Part shown: positions 7,918-19,549 of the stretch, one piece after another
How the letters are laid out: every line of letters starts with the position of its first letter
How positions within the stretch are numbered: the stretch's first letter is position 1
NCBI GenBank assembly: GCA_029571005.1
Contig: JAKPTG010000071.1
Location: forward strand, 1-34,668
Direction: 5' to 3'
Source: Candidatus Fermentibacterota bacterium
GTDB lineage: Bacteria; Fermentibacterota; Fermentibacteria; Fermentibacterales; JCC-6
DNA length: 34,668 bases
The notes under the pieces: model-generated
What the model was told of the DNA's origin: nothing
Seen by the model: the letters and a program-made list of their open reading frames with translations, nothing else
The model's database searches: none
Translations under genes and position numbers: made by a program

Positions 7918-9213
7918 ATGCTCATTCTGACGGCTGTCATCGCGATGCTGACCACGGGAAGCCGGCCCCTCCTTGGGGTGGTGCCCCTGTTCCCTGCCGG
8001 GGAATACGATGTCCCGGCCCTAACCGCCGGGGCCGGCGAGGCATTCCGGTCCTCCGGACGCTTCGAAGTCGTTGACCTGTCCGGTGAACCCGGATTCTCG
8101 GGGGAGGCCGGGACCCTTGCCTACCGTCTCAGAGAGATGGCGGCCGCCCGGGGGGTGGACTTCTTCATGGTTCTCGATGTCACCTCCTCGGACGGAGGCG
8201 TTGCACCCTCCCTTCCGACGGATTCCCTCCCGCCGGCCTTCCGGACGATGGTGGACTTGTCGGCCAGGTTCTACACCTCCGACGCCGCTCTGATCGGGAC
8301 CCTGCGGGAGACCCTCTGGGCGGAGGGCTTCCCGGCGTCGCTTCAGTCAACGGCCCTCAGGGGTGTGGAGTCGCTGGTCGCCAGGAGCCTGCTGGAAATA
8401 TTCCCAATGGAACTCACCTTCACCGTTTCCGACGGCCCGGTCTATGAACTGCCGGTCGGCTCCGACGACGGCGCCGTCCGGGGAATGGTCTTCTCGCTGG
8501 TGGCCAGATCCGACGGGGTCCCCCGGTCCCGGAGCGAGTACGAGTATCTCCGTAGCCGGGGAATAGTCCAGATAACCGGCGTCGGCCCCGGGCTGAGCCG
8601 GGGAAGACTCATCACCGGCAGGCTGGTGGAGGGCTCCACTGTGACCGCCGTGGAAACGTCCTCTCCGGCGAACATCTTCCTTCAGTATTCCATGGTTCCG
8701 GTGAAAATCGTTTCCGGAGACGGGCTCTCCGGAGACGACGCCCTGGAAAGACGGGTGATGAACCAGGTGGAGCTGGGGGGGCGGACCTCCCGCTGGGGGC
8801 TCTCCTTCGGTGGAGCCCTGACAAGCGGCGCCCTGCCCAGGATGAGCACCCTGGGAGTCAGGGGGAGCGTGGGCGTCAGAATCCCCGTTTCCTCGCCTTC
8901 CCTGGCCCTCAGGCTGGAGGCCGGGGCCGAGGCGGGCTTCCTCATCCAGGACACCAGGGCCGATTCGGTTTCCGCCTCCGCCAACGCGGCGGCTTTCACG
9001 GCTTCGGCGGACGCCGGAATCGAATGGCTCTTCAGCCGGCACCTGGGGGTGCAGGGAACCCTGTCGGCGGCCGTATCCTCCGGCACCGACCGGTGGACTG
9101 TTCAGGACTGGAGGGGCTACAACCGTAAAGCCCTGCCCGGCAAACTCCACTACGCCGAGGTGAAGCCGGGGGTTTTCAGCGGGCGGATCGGGCTTTTCTA
9201 CATGGTCTTCTGA
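7918..9213 (+). CDS. Secreted CsgG/TolB-like protein of unknown function
   Basis: The protein is about 431 residues with a short hydrophobic leader. The early segment LLGVVPLFPAGEYDVPALTAGAGEAF, followed by a GRFEVVDLS strand, resembles the first alpha/beta unit of CsgG/FlgT/TolB-N proteins (the pattern 'vavlpf... l...l...grf.vvd'). The last 150 residues alternate in a way that suggests outer-membrane beta strands (GLSFGGALTSG, SLALRLEAGAEAGF, SADAGIEWLF, SGRIGLFYMVF) and end in Phe. It may be an outer-membrane-associated protein with a periplasmic nucleotide-binding-like head, but this is inference. ATG 7918 follows a purine-rich GGAGAAGGAAGG; a GTG at 7912 is the alternative. Its 3' end overlaps the convergent gene by 16 bases. 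Confidence 0.6.
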   Translation: MLILTAVIAMLTTGSRPLLGVVPLFPAGEYDVPALTAGAGEAFRSSGRFEVVDLSGEPGFSGEAGTLAYRLREMAAARGVDFFMVLDVTSSDGGVAPSLPTDSLPPAFRTMVDLSARFYTSDAALIGTLRETLWAEGFPASLQSTALRGVESLVARSLLEIFPMELTFTVSDGPVYELPVGSDDGAVRGMVFSLVARSDGVPRSRSEYEYLRSRGIVQITGVGPGLSRGRLITGRLVEGSTVTAVETSSPANIFLQYSMVPVKIVSGDGLSGDDALERRVMNQVELGGRTSRWGLSFGGALTSGALPRMSTLGVRGSVGVRIPVSSPSLALRLEAGAEAGFLIQDTRADSVSASANAAAFTASADAGIEWLFSRHLGVQGTLSAAVSSGTDRWTVQDWRGYNRKALPGKLHYAEVKPGVFSGRIGLFYMVF

Positions 9214-9893
9214 TTCTTCCTCCAGGGGCCCTGGGCCATCTCCTGCTCCCAGATCACCTCCATGGCGTTCCATGCCGTCACCGCGAAGGCCAGGCCGGCG
9301 CTGGTGCCGCTGAAGGGGGTGCCGACGAAGGCCCCCAGAACCACCGCTCCCCCGGCCAGCATGCCCAGAAAGATCAGGAGCAGCGTGGAGGCGAGGGATA
9401 GGGCCCCCCATCGGCTCAATACCCTGGTCCGTCCCTGGTGAAGCCCCCACACCCAGGCGATGTACGCCAGACAGCCGGTTATAGCCATGGGCACCTGGGT
9501 GAAGACGAAGGCTACCAGAAGCCACACAAGGAATAAGCAGAGGAAGAACACAAGGGCTCTTCGGCTGGAGGGCGAGTACCACCCGCTCTGCTCGGGGATT
9601 TCCCCCAGGGCCGTCCAGAGAAGCGCTCCGCAGGTCATTCCCAGGAAGAGCTGAAGGTCGGTGTCGTTGATGAAGCTGAAGACCACGGTTCCCGCCGCCC
9701 CCAGGACGCCCAGTATCAGAAGGAACGTTATGGGGGTGTGGGGGTTGCGGGACTGGCTGAAACTGTAGTAACGTGCTCCGGCGAACTGGATTATCAGAAA
9801 GCTGGCTGCGGCGGCGCCGGACCAGAAAAGGGCCGTCAGGGCGCCGGAACCCCGGGCGGGGCGTGTTATCGCCTGGAAGAGGAGCTGAATCAT
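9198..9893 (-). CDS. Polytopic inner-membrane protein, unknown
   Basis: The protein has 231 residues with six or seven hydrophobic helices: around ALFWSGAAAASFLIIQFAG, ITFLLILGVLGAAGTVVF, LFLGMTCGALLW, ALVFFLCLFLVWLLVAFVF, MAITGCLAYIAWVWGL, and a pair near LASTLLLIFLGMLAGGAVVLGAFVG. Charged residues are few and no catalytic motif is visible, so no function is assigned. The ATG at 9893 is preceded on its strand by GGAGG with five-base spacing, which fixes the start; open sequence further upstream lacks a ribosome site and runs into the divergent lipoprotein gene. The stop overlaps the end of the upstream plus-strand gene by 16 bases, so the two transcripts converge. Confidence 0.75.
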   Translation of the reverse strand: MIQLLFQAITRPARGSGALTALFWSGAAAASFLIIQFAGARYYSFSQSRNPHTPITFLLILGVLGAAGTVVFSFINDTDLQLFLGMTCGALLWTALGEIPEQSGWYSPSSRRALVFFLCLFLVWLLVAFVFTQVPMAITGCLAYIAWVWGLHQGRTRVLSRWGALSLASTLLLIFLGMLAGGAVVLGAFVGTPFSGTSAGLAFAVTAWNAMEVIWEQEMAQGPWRKNQKTM

Positions 9894-9955
9894 TGAAACC
9901 TCCGAATTTCCGGGAAAACAGAATCCTAAACAAACGGCGGTACCGGTGTCCAGGC

Positions 9956-9984
9956 TTGCAGAACCGTGCTTTTGATGGTACACT
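9956..9984 (+). promoter_or_regulatory. Sigma-70-like promoter for the M1-like lipoprotein gene
   Basis: A -35 TTGCAG (9956-9961) and a -10 TACACT (9979-9984) are separated by exactly 17 bases. Counting seven bases past the -10 puts the expected transcription start at about 9991, the A of the ATG itself, so the transcript may be leaderless or nearly so. Confidence 0.5.
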
Positions 9985-9990
9985 ACAGGC

Positions 9991-13951
<3,961 letters not shown>

Positions 13952-14213
13952 GCATACAATAAGCGAGGCGGCAAACCCGGAAATCACCAGAAAAATCGCG
14001 ACGCCTGCAAACGGCGCTGTGGTTTTCCCCTTGCCGGCCGCGGCAGGGGTGAGGAGCGGTGATCGGCGCGCCGCCGGCCAACCGGCGCATCCGTAACCGG
14101 CGGTGACACCACGGAAGCGTCATTGCCAGGGTTTACAGCGGTAAGCGAAACCCCTTTCATCCGAGGCGGCTCTTTTCGGAAAAGCCCTTTCGCTGAATCG
14201 AAAAGTGGTTCCG

Positions 14214-14570
14214 CTAACTCAGGGCCTTCTCCAGTTCGGGAACCTGGCGGCGGACCTGAAGCCTCACATTGCCGAGGTTGGCATCCTTTTCGGCGACCAC
14301 CGCAAGGAGAGCTTCACGGCCGAGGGCCGTCATCATCACGATGCCGTCCTGGTACTCCATCATGGCCTGGTCCATCTCGGCAAGGCCGATTTCATGCCCC
14401 ACATTTTCCGCGGAACCCATCACGGCGGAAACCATGGCGCCGATGGCTTCGATGTCGGCCTCCTTGGTTGAAGCGGCGTCTATCACGAATCCGTCTCGGC
14501 CTACGCATATCGCCACGTTTACGCCGGCTACCTCCACGAGCCGGCTGAGTATTACGTTCAATTCCTTCAT
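14214..14570 (-). CDS. Roadblock/LC7 domain protein (MglB-like), copy A
   Basis: The 118-residue protein is a single Roadblock/LC7 domain: helix MKELNVILSRLVEVAGV, strands VAICVGRDGFVIDAAS, helix with EADIEAIGAMVSAVMG, strand DGIVMMTALGREALLAVVAEKDANLG. MglB-type proteins dimerise and act as GTPase-activating partners of MglA-like Ras GTPases that set cell polarity or motility. No GTPase gene lies in the window, so that role is inferred from the family. On its strand an AAGGAG lies 8 bases before the ATG. It is a tandem paralogue of the next gene (about 81 percent identical by eye, 96 of 118 positions) and lies downstream of it. A 6-base inverted repeat at 14588-14603 lies just upstream of the ribosome site. 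Confidence 0.88.
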   Translation of the reverse strand: MKELNVILSRLVEVAGVNVAICVGRDGFVIDAASTKEADIEAIGAMVSAVMGSAENVGHEIGLAEMDQAMMEYQDGIVMMTALGREALLAVVAEKDANLGNVRLQVRRQVPELEKALS

Positions 14571-14933
14571 CGGGGAAACTCCTTTCAGGAGAAGAAATTC
14601 TCCAGTATTTTTTCCTTCCCTACGCAATCAACCATGGGCACCTGGGCTGTCATACCGGAAGTCGGCCGGGGGAAAAATGCCTCGTCCAGAGCCGTGAGCG
14701 AAGATGGGGATTCGTCGGAAGCGACGGCTAAACCATGTCTTTCCCTTGGCATTCTGTTCAGGGGTGCCGACGAAAGCCTCTGAAAGGCATGGTAGCCCCG
14801 GCGGAACCGTATATCACCCGGAAGGAGAGAATCATGCCCCGACAGCCGCTCCATGGGCTGGCGTTCTTTATGGGTGTCGCTGCGGTTCCGGAATTCGGTG
14901 TGCAGGTCCACGGCGTTTATGAGGGCGGTTCTG
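14571..14933. other. Spacer between the two Roadblock genes, no convincing gene
   Basis: This 363-base stretch holds open frames but none with a ribosome site or recognisable protein. On the minus strand a weak promoter-like pair (TTGATT at 14626-14631 and AATACT at 14604-14609, 16-base spacing) could serve copy A. An inverted repeat GGAGAA/TTCTCC (14588-14603) sits in what would be its leader. Nothing else was seen. Confidence 0.4.
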
Positions 14934-15290
14934 CTAACCGAGGGCCTTTTCCAGCTCGGGAACCCGACGGCGGCCCTGAAGCCTCATATTGCCGAGGTTG
15001 GCATCCTTTTCGGCGACCACCGCAAGGAGTGCTTCACGGCTGAGGGCCGTCATCATCACGATGCCGTCCCGGTACTCCATCATGGCCTGGTCCATCCCGG
15101 CGAGGCCGAGTTCACGCCCCACTCTTTCCGCGGGACCCATTACGGTGGAAACCATGGCGCCGATGGCTTCGATGTCGGCCTCCCTGGTGGAAGCGGCGTC
15201 TATCACGAATCCGTCTCGGCCTACGCATACCGCCACCTCCACACCGGCAATTTCCAAGAACTGGTTGAGTATTCTATTTAGTTCTAACAT
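14934..15290 (-). CDS. Roadblock/LC7 domain protein (MglB-like), copy B
   Basis: This 118-residue single-domain protein has the same length as copy A and the same core (CVGRDGFVIDAAST, DIEAIGAMVS, MDQAMMEY, DGIVMMTAL, LLAVVAEKDANLGN). Differences gather in the first helix (residues 2-21) and at scattered surface positions such as 53, 56, 59 and 106, while the central strands are unchanged. That suggests the dimer core is kept and the partner-facing surface has diverged. It has its own promoter-like sequence upstream (15360-15387), so copies A and B may be one transcript or two. Its partner GTPase is not nearby. Family call is firm, biological role open. Confidence 0.88.
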   Translation of the reverse strand: MLELNRILNQFLEIAGVEVAVCVGRDGFVIDAASTREADIEAIGAMVSTVMGPAERVGRELGLAGMDQAMMEYRDGIVMMTALSREALLAVVAEKDANLGNMRLQGRRRVPELEKALG

Positions 15291-15359
15291 ACGAAGTTAA
15301 AACTCCCTCCACCAAGGACAAAAACACTCGGGCGATGCCCTCACGGAAGTTGGGCCTTC

Positions 15360-15387
15360 AATATCGTAACATGGTTGTCGTTGTCAA
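15360..15387 (-). promoter_or_regulatory. Promoter for Roadblock copy B
   Basis: Read on the minus strand, a perfect -35 TTGACA (15387-15382) is followed after 16 bases by GATATT (15365-15360), four of six matches to the -10 consensus. The start codon at 15290 would then have a leader of about 60 bases. Confidence 0.5.
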
Positions 15388-15685
15388 GGAACCCCCGGAT
15401 TCCCGCACCGGGGGGAGCGTCCCCGTTTTTCATCGGGTACATTTTTCGGACCGTTCCCTTGACTTGATGGTCTGACTCACGTGTCTCAGGCGGCAGGAAC
15501 TTCCACCCTCGGCATTGGCCGGCGACGCATCCAATTCCCGCCCCACGGCCGCGATTACGCCAACGAAGGATTCCTGAAGCATCCGGATTACGACCGCACT
15601 TTCAGAACCCGTCCACCGGTTGGATTTCGGTCTGGGGCGCACCTCCCGGGCGGGCCTGAGGGCGCGGGTTTCTGGAACACGGCGC

Positions 15686-15719
15686 AAAAAAGCGGCCCGC
15701 GCCTTCCGGTGCGGGCCGC
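15686..15719 (-). terminator. Rho-independent terminator of the subtilase gene
   Basis: On the minus strand a perfect 9-base GC stem (GCGGCCCGC / GCGGGCCGC; 15711-15719 and 15692-15700) is followed directly by six T (15691-15686). It begins 14 bases beyond the subtilase stop. Confidence 0.9.
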
Positions 15720-15733
15720 CGTTGTTTTCTGCC

Positions 15734-17491
15734 CTACCGGAGCAGGGTCATCCGGCTGATCGCCTGACCGCCCGGGCCCTCGGCCCGGATGAAGTACAGG
15801 CCGTTGCTCATGGCTTCGGGCACGTTCCAGAGGAAGCTGTGGGAACCCAAGGTCAGCTCTCCGCCGTGCACCGACGCGACCGTTCTTCCGGTGATGTCCA
15901 GGATACTCACCGTCACGCTTCCCGATGCGGGTATGTAGAGGGAGAACCGGGCATGGGAGCCGGCAGGGTTGGGGGATACTCCGGAAAGCACCATTGCGGC
16001 GGGCTCCGCCGGGGCTCCGGATTCCTCTTCCCCTATCGGCACAAGGGCGGCGAGAACCGCCTGGTAGATGTCCACCCTTCCGGCGCCGAAGATGTTGTCC
16101 TTGCCTGCGGCGCCCCGGTCAACCGCGGTCATCTCCAGCAGCGAGTCAACCTGGGCGCAGGTGAGGTTCGGGTTGGCGCTGAGCAGCAGCGCCACGCAGC
16201 CGGCGATGTGGGGAGTGGCCATGGAGGTGCCGTCCATTTCGGTATAGCCCGAGGGGTTGCTGTAGGAACAACTCAATATGTCAACGCCCGGGGCGGAAAT
16301 ATCCGGGTCTATAAGGCCGATCTGGGGGGCGGTGTCGGGGTAGTCGAACCAGGGGGAGTCGAACATCCAGGTCGAGTAGCCTACACTGGAAAAACTGGCG
16401 ATGTTGTCGTTGCTGTCCGTTGCGCCCACGGTGATGACCGAACTGAGACCGCCGGTCGTGGTCTGATCGGGATGGAGCCACGGAGGCGGGCAATCGCCGG
16501 GGGTGCGGATGTCGCCGTAGGTTCCGGGGTTGCCCCCCTCGTTGCCCGCCGCGATGCAGTGGTTGACCCCTGCGGCCAGGCTGTTCTCAAGGGCTTCGCG
16601 CCAGGTCTGGCGGGCTGGATTCCAGCTCTGTCTCCACCCGAAGGACGAGGAGACCACGCTTGCTCCATGTTCGGTGGCGAATTCGTAGGCGTCCCAGCAC
16701 TGCTGTTCGTCGGACAGTTGCATGCTTATCTTGAGGGCCATAATGGTGGCCTGGGGAGCGACGCCGGTATTGGTGCCCGAGGTGCCGTCACCCGCCACGG
16801 TTCCCGCACAGTGGGTTCCATGGCCGTGGGTGTCCATGGGATTCGGGTTGCCGCTGGCGAAGTTCCAGCCGTAGTGAAAACCGGCGTCGGTGTCGTGCCA
16901 CATGTTGTTGTGCAGATCGTTGTGGTTGTAGTTCACGCCGGTGTCCACCACCGCTACGATGACGCCCTGGCCCTCGTAGCCCAGGTTCCATACGTCGGGA
17001 GCGTTTATCTTATCCACACCCCAGGCGTTGGCCAGATCGAGTTCGCCACGGCCGGGCTCGCGGGTGTTCACCGGCTCTATGAGTATGTCGGGCCGGGTCT
17101 TCAGGTGAACCCACTCCACGTCTCCCCGGAGGGCGATCCGGCGGATGACTTCCGGGGTGGCCCAGCAACCGACTGCGCTCACGATCCAGTTGGTCTGGAT
17201 ATCGGAGACGCTGCCGGCGGGCATCGCTTCCAGGGTTTCGACGAGGGGCCTCTGAGCCGCCTCGGCGAAGTCCTTGAGAACGGTGACGACGAACTCACGA
17301 CGTTCCGAATTGTTCATTCCGGCCGCCACGGAATTGATGTAGTCGAGATCCGCCCTGCCGACGGGCTTGATCAGCACCGGGATCAGTTGCTCCGGGGCCG
17401 CCTGGGCCATTTCCAGTTGCAGGGGGTCGCTTATGACCCCGGCGTAACCCGCGGCGACAAGAAGCACAAGAGCTGTTAGGAGACCTTTCAT
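15734..17491 (-). CDS. Secreted subtilisin-like serine protease (S8) with C-terminal sorting domain
   Basis: The 585-residue protein has a signal peptide and a prodomain-like region (about 20-150). The S8 catalytic domain follows, with Asp183 (VVDTGVN), His224 (GHGTHCAGT), oxyanion Asn317 (AAGNEGG) and Ser423 (GTSMATPH). All four key residues are present, so it should be active outside the inner membrane. The last 80 residues (PNPAGSHARFSLYIP ... VSILDITGRTVAS ... NGLYFIRAEG ... RMTLLR) match the type IX secretion sorting domain/FlgD-Ig-like tail common in FCB bacteria, so export across the outer membrane is likely. The ATG at 17491 follows AGGAAAGG; a GTG one codon upstream is possible. It has its own promoter and terminator. 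Confidence 0.94.
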   Translation of the reverse strand: MKGLLTALVLLVAAGYAGVISDPLQLEMAQAAPEQLIPVLIKPVGRADLDYINSVAAGMNNSERREFVVTVLKDFAEAAQRPLVETLEAMPAGSVSDIQTNWIVSAVGCWATPEVIRRIALRGDVEWVHLKTRPDILIEPVNTREPGRGELDLANAWGVDKINAPDVWNLGYEGQGVIVAVVDTGVNYNHNDLHNNMWHDTDAGFHYGWNFASGNPNPMDTHGHGTHCAGTVAGDGTSGTNTGVAPQATIMALKISMQLSDEQQCWDAYEFATEHGASVVSSSFGWRQSWNPARQTWREALENSLAAGVNHCIAAGNEGGNPGTYGDIRTPGDCPPPWLHPDQTTTGGLSSVITVGATDSNDNIASFSSVGYSTWMFDSPWFDYPDTAPQIGLIDPDISAPGVDILSCSYSNPSGYTEMDGTSMATPHIAGCVALLLSANPNLTCAQVDSLLEMTAVDRGAAGKDNIFGAGRVDIYQAVLAALVPIGEEESGAPAEPAAMVLSGVSPNPAGSHARFSLYIPASGSVTVSILDITGRTVASVHGGELTLGSHSFLWNVPEAMSNGLYFIRAEGPGGQAISRMTLLR

Positions 17492-17620
17492 CACTTACCT
17501 TTCCTCATTAGAGGGAAACCTGCGGAGAACCCGCTTCTGCCTTGGCAAAAACGAAACCAGCCCTTTCCGGCCCGATTCCGCCTCGGAAAACATCCTGCTC
17601 ATTGTCGTGCAGGCAGGAAA

Positions 17621-17649
17621 AGCATAATCACCGATACAAACCTGTGCAA
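17621..17649 (-). promoter_or_regulatory. Promoter of the subtilase gene
   Basis: On the minus strand -35 TTGCAC (17649-17644) and -10 TATGCT (17626-17621) are 17 bases apart. The predicted start near 17614 leaves a leader of about 120 bases before the ATG at 17491. The leader contains a 35-codon open frame (17602-17495) ending three bases before that ATG. Confidence 0.55.
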
Positions 17650-17655
17650 GCGTGT

Positions 17656-18084
17656 TCACGGGACGATCCTCACGGCGGACACGAAGCGCCTTACGTAATT
17701 GGACTGATCCACGGGAGTCACTATCACGCCGGTGTCCCGGTAGGAGGAACAGTGCACAAAACTTCCCTCGCCGATGTATATGCCCACGTGTCCGGGATTC
17801 CGGAATATCAGGAGGTCGCCTGGGACGAGGCTGTCCCGTGATACGGGGGTTCCGGCCTCCGCCATGGCGCCGGCGGTCCGGGGGAGGGGGATGCCGTGGT
17901 CTCCGAACACCCTGTAAACCAGCCCGCTGCAATCGTAACCCGAGGGGCCGGTTCCGCCGTACACGTACGGGGCGCCGAGGCGCGAGAGGGCGTCGGCGAC
18001 TATGGCTTCGGCAACCCCTGGAGTATTGAGGGAGTCGCCGGCGTCGGCTTCCGTGAAGAGAAACAGCAGAAACACCGTAATCAT
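17656..18084 (-). CDS. NlpC/P60 family peptidoglycan hydrolase
   Basis: The 142-residue protein has a short hydrophobic leader (MITVFLLFLF) and then a single NlpC/P60 domain. The papain-like triad is visible: Cys52 in YDCSGLV, His99 in PGHVGIYIG, and His111 in FVHCSS. Such enzymes usually cut the bond between D-Glu and the diamino acid in wall stem peptides. There is no SH3 or LysM binding domain, so it is a minimal form. The signal peptide is short, and the ribosome site before the ATG is weak, so the true start could differ slightly. It lies upstream of the subtilase on the same strand but is separated from it by that gene's promoter. Domain call is firm; the exact substrate is not known. 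Confidence 0.88.
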   Translation of the reverse strand: MITVFLLFLFTEADAGDSLNTPGVAEAIVADALSRLGAPYVYGGTGPSGYDCSGLVYRVFGDHGIPLPRTAGAMAEAGTPVSRDSLVPGDLLIFRNPGHVGIYIGEGSFVHCSSYRDTGVIVTPVDQSNYVRRFVSAVRIVP

Positions 18085-18393
18085 GATACCGGAACAACCC
18101 CGTTCTTCTGCCTGTGCCGGCTCCGTTCTTCCGGGCGGAAACGAAAGACGCGCCCGGCTGTTTCATGGATGTACCGCCGACGGGGTGCGGCGGTTCCCGT
18201 GAGCGGGCAGCCCGGCGGAGCCGTCCGCGCTTTTTCGGGGTTTTTCCAAGCGGAACCCTATCCGGGCCGGGCGTAATCTGAGAGCCGGAGATTCCGCAGG
18301 CAGCCGGGAAAGGCCCGTGGAAGGCCCGCTTTTCCGTTTACGGGCCGCCGGTGTAATATTTCGGTGTCGTGTTTCGATGGAAGGAGGTTCTGC
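18085..18393. other. Divergent intergenic region with a hairpin
   Basis: There is no gene in this 309-base stretch between the NlpC/P60 gene (minus) and the unknown secreted protein (plus). A stem-loop at 18312-18346 pairs GGCCCGT with ACGGGCC, with a further GGAA/TTCC pairing inside. A TGTAATATT at 18352-18360, resembling an extended -10, follows it, but no clear -35 precedes it. A strong AAGGAGG ribosome site for the plus gene lies at 18381-18387. Confidence 0.4.
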
Positions 18394-19002
18394 ATGAACT
18401 GCCCCTTGATGCTTCTCGTCCTGGCGTGCGGGTTTTATCCTGCTTTCCCGGAAAGCACCGTTCCCGGGCCGGGGTACGACGGTTCCGCCGGTTCAGTATG
18501 GCTGGATCGGTTTCTGGCCCTCGATGGGATGGAGTACGGGGAGTTCCTGACGGAACTGGGCCTTTTCGAGCAGCGCACCGGCCCGGGATGGGGGAGGCGC
18601 CCCTCCACCTGGCGGTGGATACACAGAGTCGGGGAGTGGGAGCGGGAGTTTCCCGAGATGAGCGGTCTTGGAGCCCTGCTGTGCCGGCTCGATCTGGATT
18701 GGTCCCAGCACGCATACCTTGACGCCCTCACCGCCTGGACGAACTACCGCCTGGAGGCCGCAGCCTCCACCTACGGCGGGGAAAGCCGCAGGGACGCTTT
18801 TTTCCGGGACTTCACCGGGGGAGGGGCCTGGGTTCCCTCCGCGGACCTTTTCGCCGGGGAGAACCTGTTCCACGGCGAGGCGGGGGACATGGTGGCGGAG
18901 GCGGTGGCCCTGATTAGGGAGATGCTCACCCCGGATCAGATGGAGACGGCATCCTCCCTGGTCCGCGACGGCGGCTTCGACCGGGGAAGGCGTCGCTACT
19001 GA
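18394..19002 (+). CDS. Secreted protein of unknown function
   Basis: The 202-residue protein has a hydrophobic leader (MNCPLMLLVLACGFYPAFP) compatible with a signal peptide; the Cys in LVLACG could make it a lipoprotein. The mature part is rich in Trp, Gly and Glu and mostly helical by eye (WLDRFLALDGMEYGEFL, WSQHAYLDALTAWTNYRLEAA, EAVALIREMLTPDQMETA). No catalytic motif or known domain was recognised. AAGGAGG lies six bases before the ATG, a strong start. Its last 77 bases overlap the convergent GNAT gene, so its C-terminal codons double as part of that gene on the other strand. Confidence 0.65.
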   Translation: MNCPLMLLVLACGFYPAFPESTVPGPGYDGSAGSVWLDRFLALDGMEYGEFLTELGLFEQRTGPGWGRRPSTWRWIHRVGEWEREFPEMSGLGALLCRLDLDWSQHAYLDALTAWTNYRLEAAASTYGGESRRDAFFRDFTGGGAWVPSADLFAGENLFHGEAGDMVAEAVALIREMLTPDQMETASSLVRDGGFDRGRRRY

Positions 19003-19549
19003 GAAGGCCGAAGACGTTCACGTTTCTGTGGGCTCCGTGAAGCAGGAGGGCGTCCCTCAGGGTTCCCTCGAGCCTGAAGCCGACTCTGTACAGCAGCCTT
19101 TCGGCCCTCCGGTTGCCCTCCGCTACCCGGGCCTCGATCCGGTGGAGCCCCAGGGCGTCGAACCCGTACTCCACCGCCGCGGAGAGGGCGCTGGTCATGA
19201 GGCCCTTTCCCCTGTGCTCCGTAAGAAGCTCGAAGGCGGTCTCCGCCGAGCCGTCATGAAAGCTGAACTCCTGCAGGGAGACGCTGCCGGCGTAAAGGCC
19301 GGTGCCCTTCTCGACCACGGCCCAGTTCAGGGCCGTGCCGCTTTCGTGCCCGTGGATGAACTCCTCCAGTACTCCTTCGAGGGCTTCGGGCCTGTCCACC
19401 GGGTCCGTGATGAACTCGGTGGCGTCCGGGTCCGAGAAACACCGGAAAAGGCCGTCCAGATCCTCCGGCGTGAAACGGCGGAGGATCGCGTTCCCGGCTT
19501 TCAGCACCGGAAACGCCTCCGGCCATGTGATACTTGGACATTCCGGCAC
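18926..19549 (-). CDS. GNAT-family N-acetyltransferase (RimJ/RimL type)
   Basis: The 207-residue protein has the acetyltransf_3 pattern: N-terminal strand AILRRFTPEDLDGLFRCFSDPDA, the VSLQEFSF strand, and an acetyl-CoA loop within EHRGKGLMTSALSAAVEYGF (the R/Q-x-x-G-x-G/A signature appears as HRGKGLM). The second motif HRIEARVAEGNRRAERLLYRVGF is followed by LEGTLRD. The closest known relatives acetylate ribosomal-protein N-termini or small amines; the substrate here is unknown. GTG 19549 is supported by GGAGG seven bases upstream. About 17 extra residues at the C-terminus run into the convergent gene, a 77-base overlap. Confidence 0.88.
   Translation of the reverse strand: MPECPSITWPEAFPVLKAGNAILRRFTPEDLDGLFRCFSDPDATEFITDPVDRPEALEGVLEEFIHGHESGTALNWAVVEKGTGLYAGSVSLQEFSFHDGSAETAFELLTEHRGKGLMTSALSAAVEYGFDALGLHRIEARVAEGNRRAERLLYRVGFRLEGTLRDALLLHGAHRNVNVFGLLSSDAFPGRSRRRGPGRMPSPSDPG

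Larger units (their letters stand above)
15291..15733. other. Intergenic region with promoter and terminator, no gene
   Basis: This stretch of about 440 bases between Roadblock copy B and the subtilase gene contains the copy B promoter near its left end and the subtilase terminator at 15686-15719. Short frames of up to 92 codons exist on both strands (for example 15430-15687 minus and 15481-15759 plus). They start at GTG or TTG without ribosome sites, and one runs through the terminator hairpin, so I do not call them. Confidence 0.5.

Noticed and set aside
14167-14185. Possible terminator after Roadblock copy A
   Set aside because: CTTTT/AAAAG can pair, but the outer bases mismatch and no T run follows on the minus strand.
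13952-14213. Hairpin-rich spacer after ligA, considered as an RNA gene
   Set aside because: Several short GC inverted repeats (GCGCCG/CGGCGC, TGCCG/CGGCA) are present but no T run or known RNA fold; GC-rich DNA gives these by chance.
14585-14911. 108-codon minus-strand frame between the Roadblock copies
   Set aside because: No ribosome site, no family, and it runs through the likely leader of copy A.
15430-15687. Open frame of 85 codons on the minus strand
   Set aside because: TTG start inside the subtilase terminator arm, no ribosome site, no recognisable protein.
15620-17479. 619-codon plus-strand frame across the subtilase gene
   Set aside because: It is the complement of the protease gene in GC-rich DNA; the protease has all catalytic motifs, a promoter and a terminator on the other strand.
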